DNA of 64,000 nucleotides from Paraspadella gotoi (GCA_051294375.1 CM119268.1:23631938-23695937); one strand, 5' to 3'; shown: positions 13,901 to 24,021, numbered from the stretch's first letter. The notes: generated by a model from the letters alone, not told the origin. A program made the numbers and translations.

Positions 13901-14506
13901 TTTAAGAATTAAGAAGTTGTAGGCTGGAACAAATAAATTAGGTTTTCTTTGCTATATCTAAACCGTTCTGTACCTGGGATTTAAGTTTTTTTTTATTTAT
14001 TAAGAATTGACTTTAAGTAAAGTAATTTTGTTAATTAATAATGACTGATAAAACAAAGCTATAACATTTTTAGTTATTTTTCATAATAATCCAGTATAAA
14101 AAAATGACAAATAAGTTTTTTCTGTGTTCCGCCTTAATGTATGTGTTTTAAGCTTTTGTTGTCCCTGAATCATGTAGTTCTCAATTTAGTTCAAACTTTC
14201 AAATTTAATCTAATTTACTATTTAGTTTGATATAGTAAAACACATGATCCCGCCATTTTTCATAAAAAAAGTTTTGTATCAAATATGTATGTAATTAAAT
14301 AAATCCCACACATTTAAAATGCTGTTTCAAACATAACCATTAACCATTACCTACTGATCATAAAAATAATAGCAAAAGAAAACTTACCTTTTCGATTTCA
14401 CATTTTCTATTTAGTAATTCAACGACCATCCAGACTTTTCCGTTTCTATCACAACGACATTCCATCGTTGCTTCAGGTTTATTCTTAAAGCTAATCAGAC
14501 TTGAAG
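1698..14506 (-). CDS. Large type I membrane protein with SEA-like, ZP, sushi, calcium-binding EGF, SEA and EGF modules (5' end missing)
   Basis: Fourteen exons read without a stop and with matching phases: 14506-14388, 13884-13468, 13195-13046, 10457-9877, 8138-8046, 7852-7699, 7074-7010, 6536-6279, 5868-5594, 4614-4385, 3084-2987, 2716-2592, 2384-2256, 1909-1698. All boundaries are AG/GT. They give 968 residues: Cys-rich piece (1-40), unrecognised region (41-229), Asn-glycosylated SEA-like region (230-423), ZP region (424-612), furin-type site RRKR (610-613), sushi/CCP (635-703), calcium-binding EGF (705-745), SEA (about 750-855), EGF (about 859-895), transmembrane helix (about 927-951) and basic tail. 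ZP families typically have a furin site between the ZP module and the membrane anchor, and that order holds here. Likely role: cell surface or extracellular matrix (inference). No start codon or signal peptide is present: the first exon begins in phase 1, so 5' exons are missing. Exon 27660-27409 is a candidate for the next one upstream. Confidence 0.85.
2031..2170. repeat. Degenerate telomere-like tract in an intron
   Basis: Repeated words of the CCTAATC / CCCTAAACC type (complement of TTAGG-like units) fill this part of the last intron. Units vary from 6 to about 20 bases, so it is not a pure telomere array. Confidence 0.5.
2256..2384 (-). CDS. EGF-like module exon (symmetric phase 1-1)
   Basis: This exon of 43 codons encodes an EGF-like module with the spacing C...NDCGANAIC...FTCECLQGY. 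The first base pair completes an Ala codon from the SEA exon. Phase 1-1 is the usual form for shuffled EGF exons. An EGF module directly after a SEA module and before a membrane helix is a common arrangement in mucin-like surface proteins. Confidence 0.85.
2592..3084 (-). CDS. SEA module, C-terminal part (exons 3084-2987 and 2716-2592)
   Basis: Two exons continue the SEA module begun at the end of exon 4614-4385. The translation has an amphipathic helix (IYSDIFNAALSVDILKF), then a strand with GSNSEVKVSYSV, matching the SEA pattern of helix, G-S, then alternating hydrophobic strand. I do not see the classic G-SVVV autoproteolysis motif, so self-cleavage is not predicted. Phases are 0-2 and 2-1. 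Confidence 0.75.
3292..3978 (+). mobile_element. Helitron/Helentron-like non-autonomous element, copy 1
   Basis: It starts AACAAGTTTTAGCAAACAAT, then CGGATCTGCCCACGATCAT, then a long ATTAATTA tract. The conserved core has CGATTCCATCGAAACTT words and a GGAC microsatellite near 3818-3840. It ends in a hairpin (stem GGATCTGCT/AGCAGATCC, loop GAA) followed by GA and CTAA. A hairpin close to a terminal CTRR is the Helitron 3' signature, and an internal microsatellite is typical of Helentron-associated short elements. No Rep/helicase ORF is present. Confidence 0.6.
3990..4052. repeat. Short telomere-like tract
   Basis: A run of TTAGGGTTAGGGATTAGGG-type words lies directly after the Helitron-like element. 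Confidence 0.5.
4136..4301. mobile_element. Imperfect palindromic element (MITE-like)
   Basis: The left arm (4136-4202) and right arm (4229-4301) are inverted copies with small indels around a ~26-bp centre. Each arm contains GAAACATGT next to GCAAGCC, the same words found near the hammerhead-like cores elsewhere in the window. The core here is CTGAAGA instead of CTGATGA. Confidence 0.55.
4385..4614 (-). CDS. Calcium-binding EGF module and start of SEA module
   Basis: The exon starts with a split Asp codon, giving the calcium-binding EGF consensus DVNEC, then C-x-x-x-F-x-C, GSF and CKC. The last ~35 residues (from FSGTFFSSKISFSPQLL) look like the first strand of a SEA module, which continues in exon 3084. 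The donor is GAA|GTAAGA at 4384. This exon lies just outside the left palindrome arm, so it has no mirror copy. Confidence 0.85.
5345..5530. repeat. Degenerate telomere-like tract
   Basis: CCTAA-type words (for example TAATCCTAAACCC and CTAACCTTA) lie in the intron before the sushi exon. The mirror copy is at about 26380-26560. Confidence 0.5.
5594..5868 (-). CDS. Sushi/CCP module exon
   Basis: The translation contains one complement-control (sushi) module: Cys in DKCES, Cys in FKCDEGF, Cys in QRCRE, Trp in TAWVP and Cys in PPSCE. The four Cys plus Trp are in the standard order. The first split codon completes the Arg of the furin-type site RRKR, so the peptide after cleavage would begin SVTDE. 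The exon leaves in phase 1 and joins the EGF exon at a split Asp. The mirror exon at 26050-26321 has three one-base deletions. Confidence 0.85.
6279..8138 (-). CDS. Zona pellucida (ZP) module, four exons, with furin-type site
   Basis: Exons 8138-8046, 7852-7699, 7074-7010 and 6536-6279 join in phases 2-2-0-2. The strongest ZP signature is in the last exon: FTFQAFEW, then MECDVDIC, matching the ZP-C pattern F-x-F-x-A-F ... C-x-V-x-x-C, followed by further Cys and then RRKR. The earlier exons contain paired strands (LQLKLKLS) and two Cys resembling a divergent ZP-N/linker region. ZP modules polymerise into extracellular filaments after furin cleavage. That the same happens here is inference, because sushi, EGF and SEA modules intervene before the membrane. 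The ZP call rests mainly on the C-terminal half. Confidence 0.7.
7200..7380. repeat. Degenerate telomere-like tract
   Basis: TTAGGGTTAGG-type words lie in the intron between ZP exons. The mirror copy is at about 24540-24720. Confidence 0.5.
7440..7698. repeat. Minisatellite abutting the donor of ZP exon 7852-7699
   Basis: About seven diverged units of ~36 bp, reading on the gene strand as GGCTCTCTTTTTCTGAAAG followed by TGCCCCATTT. The array starts at the splice donor, and its units (TTCCGAGAGTGCC) resemble the exon end (TTCAGAGAGTGCAGG). Mirror copy 24242-24500. Confidence 0.7.
7867..7917. repeat. (GA)n microsatellite
   Basis: A GA run just upstream (on the gene strand) of a ZP exon acceptor, where it acts as a pyrimidine-rich tract on the minus strand. 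Mirror copy at 24020-24072. Confidence 0.85.
8593..9792. mobile_element. ~1.2 kb element with 43-bp terminal inverted repeats, interrupted by a hAT-like insertion
   Basis: The 43-bp ends at 8593-8635 and 9750-9792 are inverted copies with one mismatch (inner word CAACAACGATTTATTTTGAG). The inner right end carries a hammerhead-like core on the minus strand (CTGATGA at 9711-9705, GAAAC at 9687-9683). The hAT-like copy at 8848-9442 is nested inside. About 8640-8820 is unusually GC-rich for this window. No ORF was seen. Confidence 0.55.
8848..9442. mobile_element. hAT-like non-autonomous element, copy 1
   Basis: It starts TAGCCATAGCCG and ends CGGCTACCCCTA, i.e. the other end reads TAGGGGTAGCCG inward. 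It is flanked by direct repeats CTGTTGT (8841-8847 and 9443-9449; eight bases if one ambiguous T is included). Length is 595 bp and there is no transposase ORF. TAGGG-like ends with 7-8 bp target duplications suit hAT-type elements. Confidence 0.6.
9877..10457 (-). CDS. Large exon with SEA-like, highly N-glycosylated segment
   Basis: This 581-bp exon opens with FKFSATLYVTYSEKCFNDSL, which resembles the first strand of a SEA module. A Glu/Lys-rich insert follows (a KEE repeat), then a long helix (DLRKALKEASEIVNRLF) and strands. N-glycosylation sequons include NDS, NAT, NET, NLT, NIS and NST. I classify it as SEA-like with only moderate confidence. It leaves in phase 2 with donor GT|GTGAGT. The mirror exon (21492-22066) is six bases shorter through six separate indels. 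Confidence 0.55.
10492..11208 (+). mobile_element. Helitron/Helentron-like element, copy 2
   Basis: Same order as copy 1: AACAAGTTTGAGC, GATTTGCCCACAATCATTA, ATTAATTA tract, CGATTCCATCGAAA core, a GGACAGA microsatellite near 10825-10870, and a decayed terminal hairpin ending in CTAA. Mirror copy near 20755-21460. Confidence 0.6.
11209..11742. other. AT-rich intron sequence with a dispersed repeat end
   Basis: No coding signal. At 11640-11720 there is a reverse copy of a dispersed repeat that recurs at 35960-36050, 39560-39640, 43985-44060, 53170-53240 and 59350-59420. It shares the words TTTAATAAATAAGCTATCTTG and CTAACTTTGGAC. Confidence 0.55.
11765..12380. mobile_element. hAT-like non-autonomous element, copy 2, nested in a Helitron-like copy
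   Basis: 616 bp with the same termini as copy 1, flanked by direct repeats ACAATGC (11758-11764 and 12381-12387). Removing it restores a continuous Helitron-like 5' end (AAACAATGCCGGATCTGCCC) that matches other copies, so the target duplication is directly readable. Confidence 0.7.
12381..13009 (+). mobile_element. Helitron/Helentron-like element, copy 3 (5' end split by hAT insertion, 3' end decayed)
   Basis: The first bases are at 11743-11764 and the rest follows the hAT insertion. It contains the CCGGATCTGCCCACGAT start, the CGATTCCATCGAAACTTC core and a GACA microsatellite (12961-12982). The terminal hairpin is missing. It ends just before exon 13195-13046. Confidence 0.55.
13046..14506 (-). 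CDS. N-terminal exons present in the window (14506-14388, 13884-13468, 13195-13046), domain unrecognised
   Basis: The first exon encodes a small Cys cluster (MECRCDRNGKVW ... NRKCE). The next two encode about 190 residues rich in Met, His, Asp and Lys, with few Cys and no recognised domain. Phases are 1-0, 0-0 and 0-0. The Cys/Trp piece faintly recalls hormone-receptor-type modules of adhesion receptors, but the match is too weak to claim. They are assigned to the same gene because strand, phase and splice sites are continuous with the ZP exons. Confidence 0.7.
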
Positions 14507-14911
14507 CTGAGAAGTAAAAATTAGGTCAGAAAAAAAAATCATAATATCATTCATATCAAAGAAATTTAAATAAAATAGATGAGATTTTACTGTAAAATAT
14601 TTGCACATTCAGGGACTTCAATCTGGAGTTTCTGGACCGATACAAAAAAACTTGATTAAACTGGTCTTTCACTGTATATTATTTTTATAACATTTATTAG
14701 TTAGAAAACTACTTGACGTTTATGTTGACCTAAAAAAAGCTCAAATTTCTCTAAAATGCGGAATAACTTTTTTTCATTTTTTTCGTCCAAATTTTAACAG
14801 TTTTTAACAATTTAACAATTTTTAATGATGGTTGTGTAGTTAATACTAGTTATCTGTTATAAAAATAATTTTTTTTGGTAATAAAAAGTCAGTTTGGTGA
14901 TTTGTAATTAT

Positions 14912-15724
14912 AACAAGTTTTAGCAACCAATGTCGGATCTGCCCACGATCATTAAGCGGACTAATTATAATTACGCGTACATAATTAATTAAACTAATTT
15001 GATCCCAAATGTTGTTTTTAGTTCTTTTCGTCAACGACGACGATGATGACGACAATAATGCCGATAATGATTGTCTTACTTGATTGATTAATTGATTGTG
15101 ATTAAAAATTAATTAATTGATAAATAAATTGATTGATTGAATGATAATTAATAGTTAAATAAATTGATTGATTGAATAATCAATTTATTGATTATTATTA
15201 TTGATTAATTAATTTACTAATTATTAACTTAGTAATTATTTGATTACTAGTACATCTTGCTATTACATTATAAAAATAAAAAGAATCAATTGGTGAAACA
15301 TGTTTTTTTTTTGGTTTTTTTTCCATTTAAACCTCATTCCACTCAGACGATTCCATCGAAACTTGATTTTCAGCTAAATCACACACTTTCCTACCTACAT
15401 ACAAAATTTTAGTCAATTGCCCCATCCACTCATGAGTAATTGTGCGTTCAAATAATGAAATCTACTTTTTCCATTTAAACTCAGTTCTACTCGCACGATC
15501 CCATCGAAACTTCATATCCCGCTCAATCACACACTTTCATAGCCAGTGGCTAAGTTTGCCAGTTTGCTAAGGTGGGACGGACGGACGGACGGACCTAATT
15601 TTTTTTTCATAATTTATTATAATTTTAAGGTTGCTGGGATAAGGATAATAATGATTTACCGACAAGATTTTGGGGTGTGACCGACGGACCGACAAAGTGA
15701 ATTATAGAGTGAGAGTCCGACTAA
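14912..15724 (+). mobile_element. Helitron/Helentron-like element, copy 4
   Basis: It has the AACAAGTTTTAGCAACCAAT start, GTCGGATCTGCCCACGATCA, a long ATTGATTA tract, the conserved core, GGAC repeats at 15576-15593 and a final CCGACTAA. The terminal hairpin is deleted. The mirror copy (16271-17086) lies just across the palindrome centre. Confidence 0.6.
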
Positions 15725-15984
15725 AAAACATGAAGGATTGATAGTAATATCCACTTTCAAAGTAAAAATTTCTAAGTAAAAAATGCTTCTTCAGAAATTT
15801 ATATGTTTATAACATATATACTATCCTTGCTAGGATGTTATGAATTGGTGGAAAAAAAAGTCTAGTATTTTTCTATTAGTATGAAAACATTTTATAACCT
15901 GATTGCTTTTCGTTTCAATTATGAAAATTGAAAAATTACTTGTTTCACTATTTTAATTTTTAGATTTTATAATATTCATTAAAG

Positions 15985-16012
15985 TATCCATTATTGAATT
16001 TGTAATATCTAA
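15985..16012. other. Spacer at the centre of the inverted repeat
   Basis: Twenty-eight AT-rich bases separate the two arms. The arm ends are TTCATTAAAG and CTTTAATGAA. The spacer does not resemble a sequencing hairpin adapter, whose stem would be GC-richer and repetitive. Confidence 0.9.
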
Positions 16013-16270
16013 CTTTAATGAATATTATAAAATCTAAAAATTAAAATAGTGAAACAAGTAATTTTCAATTTTCATAATTGAAACGAAAAGCAATCAGGTT
16101 ATAAAATGTTTTCATACTAATAGAAAAATACTAGACTTTTTTTTCCACCAATTCATAACATCCTAGCAAGGATAGTATATATGTTATAAACATATAAATT
16201 TCTGAAGAAGCATTTTTACTTAGAAATTTTTACTTTGAAAGTGGATATTACTATCAATCCTTCATGTTTT

Positions 16271-17086
16271 TAGTCGGACTCTCACTCTATAATTCACTTT
16301 GTCGGTCCGTCGGTCACACCCAAAATCTTGTCGTAAATCATTATTATCTTATCAGAACCTTAAATTATAATAAATTATGAAAAAAAAATTAGGTCCGTCC
16401 GTCCGTCCGTCCCACCTTAGCAAACTGGCAAACTTAGCCACTGGCTATGAAAGTGTGTGATTGAGCTGGATATGAAGTTTCGATGGGATCGTGCGAGTAG
16501 AACTGAGTTTAAATGGAAAAAGTAGATTTCATTATTTGAACGCCAATTACTCATGAGTGGATGGGGCAATTGACTTAAAATTTTGTATGTAGGTAGGAAA
16601 GTGTGTGATTTAGCTGAAAATCAAGTTTCGATGGAATCGTCTGAGTGGAAATGAGTTTAAATGGAAAAAAAACCAAAAAAAAACCTGTTTCACCAATTGA
16701 TTCTTTTTATTTTTATAATGTAAATGCAAGATGTACTAAGTAATCAAATAATTACTAAGTTAATTAATTAGTAAATTAATTAATCAATAATTAAATAATC
16801 AATAAATTGATTATTCAATCAATCAATTTATTTATCTATTAATTAATCATTCAATCAATCAATTTATTTATCAATTAATTAATTATTTAATCAATCAATC
16901 AATTAATCAATCAAGTAAGACAATCATTATCGGCATTATTGTCGTCATCATCGTCGTCGTTGACGAAAAGAACTAAAAACAAACATTTGGGATCAAATTA
17001 GTTAATTAATTAATTACCTAATAATTAATTAATTTCCGTTAATGATCGTGGCAGATCCGACATTGGTTGCTAAAACTTGTTATAAT
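16271..17086 (-). mobile_element. Mirror of Helitron-like copy 4
   Basis: Reverse complement of 14912-15724, with small indels. Confidence 0.6.
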
Positions 17087-19591
17087 AACAAATCACCAAA
17101 CTGACCTTTTATTACCAAAAAAATTTATTTTTATAACAGATAACTAGTATTAACTACACAACCATCATTAAAAATTGTTAAATTGTTAAAAACTGTTAAA
17201 ATTTGGACAAAAAAATGAAAAAAAGTGATTCCGCACTTAGAGAAATTTGAACATTTTTTTAGGTCAACATAAACATCAAGTAGTTTTCTAACTAATAAAT
17301 GTTATAAAAATAATATACAGTGAAAGACCAGTTTAATCAAGTTTTTTGTATCGGTCCAGATTGAAGTCCCTGAATGTGCAAATATTTTACAGTAAAATCT
17401 CATCTATTTTATTTAAATTTCTTTGATATGAATGATATTATGATTTTTTTTTCTGACCTATTTTTACTTCTCAGCTTCAAGTCTGATTAGCTTTAAGAAT
17501 AAACCTGAAGCAACGATGGAATGTCGTTGTGATAGAAACGGAAAAGTCTGGATGGTCGTTGAATTACTAAATAGAAAATGTGAAATCGAAAAGATAAGTT
17601 TTCTTTTGCTATTATTTTTATGATCAGTAGGTAATGGTTAATGGTTATGTTTGAACAGCATTTTAAATGTGTGGGATTTATTTAATTACATACATATTTG
17701 ATACAAACTTTTTTTATGAAAAACGGCGGATCATGTGTTTTACTATATCAAACTGAATAGTAAATTAGATTAAATTTGAAAGTTTGAACTAAATTGAGAA
17801 CTACATGATTCAGGGACAACAAAAGCTTAAAACACATACATTAAGGCGGAACACAGAAAAAACTTATTTGTCATTTTTTTATACTGGATTATTATGAAAA
17901 ATAACTAAAAATGTTATAGCTTTGTTTATCAGTCATTATTAATTAACAAAATTACTTTACTTAAAGTCAATTCTTAATAAATCAAAAAAAAACTTAAATC
18001 CCAGGTACAGAACGGTTTAGATATAGCAAAGAAACCTAATTTTTTTGTTCCAGCCTACAACTTCTTAATTCTTAAATATGTTTTTAATTCAGATGGCGGT
18101 AAAATTTCATCCAACGGGAAGCGACGGTTACGCTTATTGTCCCTTCAAGCAAGACGTGGATAAAATGTCGCACACACTGAAAAGGTTTTAACATCATTGC
18201 ATATTTACGATATACAAGGTACGCTCGAAAAAATGTGGAAATACATGAGTTCATACAAGATGGAACACAACAATCCGAACATGCCGTGGAATCGACCAAA
18301 AAACTTCACCCACCACAGAAAGATAGAAGACCCAGTCTTTGTTAAGAATATGTCATTTCTTGAGTTTATGTCAAGCATAAAGAGAAACAATAACCTTGAT
18401 CAAGATTATGTGGAAAAAATTATGGATATGATGAGAATCCCAGGCGAATTAGAAAGGCACATGCCTGCTACCTCACACGATGACATGTCTCGCTATCAAG
18501 TTTACAGAGTGAGTCTGGATTAAGCTGACAAATCCTGATTTGTGATTAAATACTTGTCATAAAATTAAAAGTCCAATTAATCAATTAATCTTTAATTTAA
18601 TTGAAACAGTTTAGAGATTATTTAAGTCTTCAGTGCTAACAAAAAAAATTAAGTCAATGAATTATGCTGAGTGAGAATCGCGATTGAAAGTTTGTATGTT
18701 CTAGCTATGTTGTTATATATCTTATAATGATACATAATACATTAATTTTACTTTTTTTGTTAAATTTTAAAAAATTTCAAGACTGCAAATGACCTTCACG
18801 AATCAATGAGAGGCGTGAGAGATTATTGGTCCCCGGATCATCTTCCACCTGGACGCCACCTAGAAGATTCACACGTTCACAAGATGGAACTGGTTCGAGC
18901 TTTGATCGATGTCAACAGTTGCACCTACATGGTGATTTTTCTTTCTCTTAATAATTTTTGTTAATTAAATCCGGTCAGTCCATCTACACCACAATCTGTC
19001 TGTCTGTCTGTCTGTCCCACCCTAACAAAAAACTCCAATTACTCGTGATTGGATGGATGGATTGAAATGAAATTTTGTGTGTGGGTAGGAAAGTGTGTGA
19101 TTGAGCTTGATATGAAGTTCGATGAATCGTCCGAGTGGAAATGAGTTAAAATGAAAAAAACAAAAAATATATTTCACTATTTGAAAGCCAATTTACTCAT
19201 GAATGGATGAGGCAATTGACTTGAAATTTTGAATGTGGGTAGGAAATTGTATGATTGAGCAGGAAATCAAGTTTAGATGGAATCGTTTGAGTGGAAATGA
19301 GTTGAAATAGAAAAAACAAAAAATATATTTCACTATTTGATTATGCTTTTTTTAGTTTTATATTAAATGTAAATACAAGCTGCACTAATTAATTAATAAT
19401 AAATAAGAATTAATTAAATATTAATCAATTTTTTTTTCAAGATTATTGTTTTGTGATTGAGAGGCGAGACAAAGTGGAAAACGATTTTGCACAAATAAAA
19501 AAATTAATATTAATTAATTTTTTCTTTAACTTATTAATTAATAATCCGATCAGCTGCTTACTGCTAATGATCGTGGGCAGATCCGGCATTG

Positions 19592-20200
19592 TAGGGGAAG
19601 CCGCACTCAATGGGTGAGTCAAAAATTTAGAGTGAGTACAAGCTCAAACGAATATTTAGACATTTTTAAGAATACTTTCAATGGACAAAAATTTCTAATA
19701 TGGCTCTATACCCTAGTAATTAATTTTTTAATATTTATTTATAGATAAGAAAGGTCAAAAAATTTTTTTGGAATTTTTTAATTTTAAGACCAGATTCAGA
19801 TAGCTCGTAAAAAGTTGTCTACACAAAGTATGATTTTTAAAAAATATTTTATGATAAGTGTGTCAAAAATAAGAAAAACTATAAAAAATCATCATTATCA
19901 TCATCTTTCGATGATTTTATCAGTTTTCCTATATTTTCACTTAGAAAACGTAAGAATTTTTAAAAGCTGTAATTATATTTCTTGTTCAACTTTTTATGCT
20001 ATATCAGAATCCATCAAAAATTTTAAGATTTTAAAAAAATATTTTTGCTCTATATAGTAATATAATATTTTTTAATTAGGCGAGTACTCTCAGAAGAAAG
20101 CATTTTTGAAAAAAAATATTTTAATACCATAATCTATGGTCATGATAGATTATTTTTAACGCTGTATACATTAGCATTTAAATTTCATCGGCTATGGCTA
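19592..20200. mobile_element. Mirror of hAT-like copy 2
   Basis: Starts TAGGGGAAGCCG and ends CGGCTATGGCTA. Nested in the mirror Helitron-like copy (18985-19591). Confidence 0.65.
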
Positions 20201-20754
20201 GCATTGTTTCTCAAATTTGTTTTTGTATCATTTTCTTTACTTTTTATGAAATTGGTACAACAATATAAAAATTATCCATTCATTTAATAAATAAGCTATC
20301 TTGCCCCTAACTTTGGACAGTAGAGTGGAGCACTCAAGAACCAAAAGATTATTTGAATGATATTTAGATGTGAGATATTATGATTAACTAGTACAAAAAT
20401 ATTTTGTTCATATTGTCTCGGGAACAGAATAGTAAAATATAACATATTTGTAGTAATATTCTTATAAAATAGTAAATTTTAAAAATATATTTTTTAATCT
20501 TTAATAAAGATTCAGATTCTTCATAAAAAAGTTGAATCAAAATATAAACATGTTATCAAAATTCTGTCATCTTCAGCATTTAAAACGGGAAAAAAGGTAA
20601 AAACGTTGTAGTCATTTTTTGTGATCCAAACATTAAAATATCATATAACATATTTTATTTGGTGGTTTAAGGGTTTAGAAGGCATCTCATTTTCTCCCTA
20701 ATTTTTTGTATTCACTAATTTTCAATAAGAAAAAAAATATTTAAATTATTAGCT

Positions 20755-21460
20755 GGATCTGCTCACTACAGATTCTGGCTCTAAATTTTTTTCTGAAATA
20801 AAAGAAACAATTTGACAGTTCATACGATAAATAAGCATTGAGCAAGACTAATAGCACTAATAGCACTAAAAATAAAAGAATAATTCATAAATTCATCAAT
20901 TAGGGATTAATCGCGGACACTGTAAATTGGATAAGTATTAGGTATACCAATGAAAATCAGGAGTAAATATTGTTGATTAAAATTTGTTGGACCGTCGGTC
21001 CTTCCCGAAATATGTCACTTAGATCATATCATAACATCAAATTATAAAAAAATATAAACAAAATAATTGATGTCCGTATTTCTTTTCCTTTGTCCATCTG
21101 TCTGTTTGTTTGTCTGTCTATCGTCCGTCCTTCCCATTAGCATTAAACTTCAATTACTCATATTTAGATGGATAGATTGGAATGAAATGTTGTGTGTCGG
21201 CAGGGAAGTGTGTGCTTGAGCTGAATATAAAATTTCGATGGAATTGTGCAAGTAAAAATGAGTTCAATATAAAAACAAAAACCTATTTTAATTTTTGAAT
21301 ATGCTTATCTATATCAAATGTAAATGCAATCTGCATTAACTAATTAATTACCTAATAATGAAATAATATAAATGCAAATTAATTAATTAATTAATTAATT
21401 AATTATCATCTGCTTACCGCTAATGATTGTGGGCAAATCTGGCATAGCTCAAACTTGTTA
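20755..21460 (-). mobile_element. Mirror of Helitron-like copy 2
   Basis: Reverse complement of 10492-11208. It includes the GTCT/GTCC microsatellite near 21091-21132. Confidence 0.55.
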
Positions 21461-22230
21461 AACAATTCATTAACTTTCTTTTTTTCTTTAGAAGCTGAGC
21501 CTAACTATTACCCTCGAGGACGAAGCCTTACTCATGACTTTAAATTTCGGCGACCCTCTATGTCACGTACAGTGAAAAATGCTTTAACGACTCACTGCCT
21601 GACCCTGAAAAAGAAGAAAAAGAAGAAAAAGAAGAAATGGAGGAATCAGTGAAAGGGTCAAAGTTTGAAATTGATCTAAGGAAAGCGTTGAAAGAAGCAT
21701 CTGAGATTGTTAATCGACTTTTTACGGGTGCTGTTAACGCGACCATTATGCAAAAGATCACAGACAAATTATTTCTCGGTTTGAACGAAACCGTAATCGA
21801 TATTAAATTTGTATCCATCCTCAAAAGAATTTCGACCGATTTAAAGGAGTAACAGCTTTAAATATCTTCGTTCCTCCATTGAATAGATATATCGCGGTAA
21901 ATCTTACTCTTGAAGAGGAAAATAAAATTGCAGCAAATATCAGCGACAGAGAAATATTTGTTTGTTCAAACGAAACCAATGTATTCGACTGTAGCGACAA
22001 TTTATCCAACTATGAATTCAACTACAATCGAAATAAAAGAAAAAAGAGAAAAAGAGTTGATCTCGTGTGAGTTTATTTGTCAATAATATTTCATGACATA
22101 AAAAGAATACTTCTCATTTCTCACTACATAAAGATGCTTAAACTTTTTTGAGAAAAAGTTTGAAATGATTCAACAACGATTTATTTTGAGAGAGTGAACA
22201 TGTTTCAACTTTAATTTAAGTCTTCGACTG

Positions 22231-22259
22231 CTGATGAAGACTTGAATTAAAGTCGAAAC
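22231..22259 (+). ncRNA. Hammerhead-ribozyme-like core (mirror of 9711-9683)
   Basis: CTGATGA at 22231-22237, stem II GACTT/AAGTC (22239-22243 and 22250-22254), then GAAAC. The two conserved core strands of a hammerhead flank a perfect stem. No GUC-type cleavage site or stem III follows, so it is probably inactive. Confidence 0.3.
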
Positions 22260-22496
22260 TAAAATGAAATATAAAATGAAAAAGGAATAAATTGAGTTAA
22301 TTAATGAATGAAAAGAAAAAGATATAAAATTATATGCTTATGTACAACAACTTATTAGATAAAATAAACATAACAGAACTTGAAATATTTTATTTTGAAT
22401 TATAAATATGTAAATAAAAATCCAATGGCAGTTGATAACGCTTCAGAATTTAGAAATATCTAAATTTGAAAAAAAAACCAATTTTTGGAACAACAG

Positions 22497-23091
22497 TAGG
22501 GGTAGCCGCTCTCAATGGGTGAGTCAAAATTTAGAGTGAGTACATGCTCAAACGAATATTTAGACATTTTTAAGAATACTTTCAATGGACAAAAAATTTC
22601 TAATATGGCTCTATACCCTAGTAATTATTTTTTTAATATTTATTTATAGATAGGAAAGGCCAAAACATTTTTTTAGAATTTTTAAATTATAGATAGCTCA
22701 TAAAAAGTTGTCTACACAAAGTATAATTCTTTTTAAATATTTTTACAATAAGTGTGTCAAAATAAGAAAAACCGTAAAAAATCATCATCATCATCATCTT
22801 TCGATGATTTTATCAGTTTTTTTTATATTTTCACTGAGAAAACGTAAGAATTTTTAAAGCTGTAATTATATTTCTTGTTTAACTTTTATGCTCTATCAGA
22901 ATCCATAAAAAATTTTAAGATTCAAAAAAAATATTTTTTGCTCTATATAGTAATATAATATTTTTAATTAGGCTAGTACCCTCAGAAGAAAGCATTTTTG
23001 ATAAAAAATATTTTAATACCATAATCTATGGTCATGATAGATAATTTTAATGCTGTATACATTAGCATTTAAATTTCATCGGCTATGGCTA
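22497..23091. mobile_element. Mirror of hAT-like copy 1
   Basis: Starts TAGGGGTAGCCGCTC and ends CGGCTATGGCTA. Confidence 0.6.
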
Positions 23092-24021
23092 ACAACAGAA
23101 AGTTATAATTTGGGAAAACCTTTTGATTTTCGCCTATGAAAAAAAGGTCAAGAGGCGAACGCGCAACGTTTTTTGCGCCTCCGCATTCGCCTCCCTTCTC
23201 CCAATTTTTGTCTGTAGTCCGAGTTCACCACCTCAGAAAACATGCGCCTCCGCGCGTTTCTAGTTCGCTTCCCGGATCGCGTCTGCATCTCTGATTTCAA
23301 ACTCTCAAAATAAATCGTTGTTGAATTATTTCAAACTTTTTCTCAATATATAACACAACGATAGAAAGGATTTTACATAATTAAACTTTTTAATACTTTT
23401 TGTATTTATACCAAGGCAGAAGATTTACGTTTTTTGTTAAATGCGTATTTTACAAAAAAATTAAACTTTATATTACAAAAATATGTTATTTGTGTAATTT
23501 GAATTTATTAGACTAACATTTTAGAAACTTTGATATGTAAAAATGTTTTTTCACTTTAATAAGAAATTTGTTTTATTATAATCTTAACTCTTTAGAAAAA
23601 AAAAATTTAATCATAAATGAATACAATTTTTTCTAATTTATCATTATTTATCTGAATTAATTGAATGTAATAAGGTTTTTTTTCTGTAATTCGCATTTTT
23701 TTATTGGGAATAAGTTTATTGTTATATCTGTCATTTTAATTAATATTAATTAATTAATAACCTTTATTATTGAATTTTTTTCATAATCTATTCAGATGTC
23801 ATTACCGTGGAATGTCTCACCTTTCAGCATCTTTTCTCATCAACGATAGAACAGAAATAAAAACCTGCAACTAAAATTGAAATTATCGTGAGTAAAAAAA
23901 ATACTTTCATTGTTTATGTACAGTAACATTTTAAGGTAAACTTTCATTTGTTTCGAGAATAGCTACATGTAACTAAACTGACGCTTTTGGTAGTGTGAAA
24001 CTCAGAATAATCAGTAAAATG

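Larger units (their letters stand above)
4942..15984. repeat. Left arm of ~22 kb inverted repeat
   Basis: The sequence from 4942 (TATGCCTATATACC) to 15984 is found in reverse complement at 16013-26966, with small indels throughout. All nine gene exons inside this arm are open and phase-consistent, unlike the other arm. Confidence 0.95.

Noticed and set aside
14846-15055. Minus-strand 69-codon open frame (MSSSSSSLTKRTKN...)
   Set aside because: It lies inside and across the start of a Helitron-like copy; the Ser run is a trinucleotide repeat, and there are no splice signals.
15985-16012. Missed sequencing hairpin adapter as the palindrome spacer
   Set aside because: The spacer is plain AT-rich sequence without an adapter-like stem; a fold-back artefact remains possible by other routes.
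18084-18299. Minus-strand open frame across 18084-18299
   Set aside because: Shadow of the mirror exon 18093-18508.
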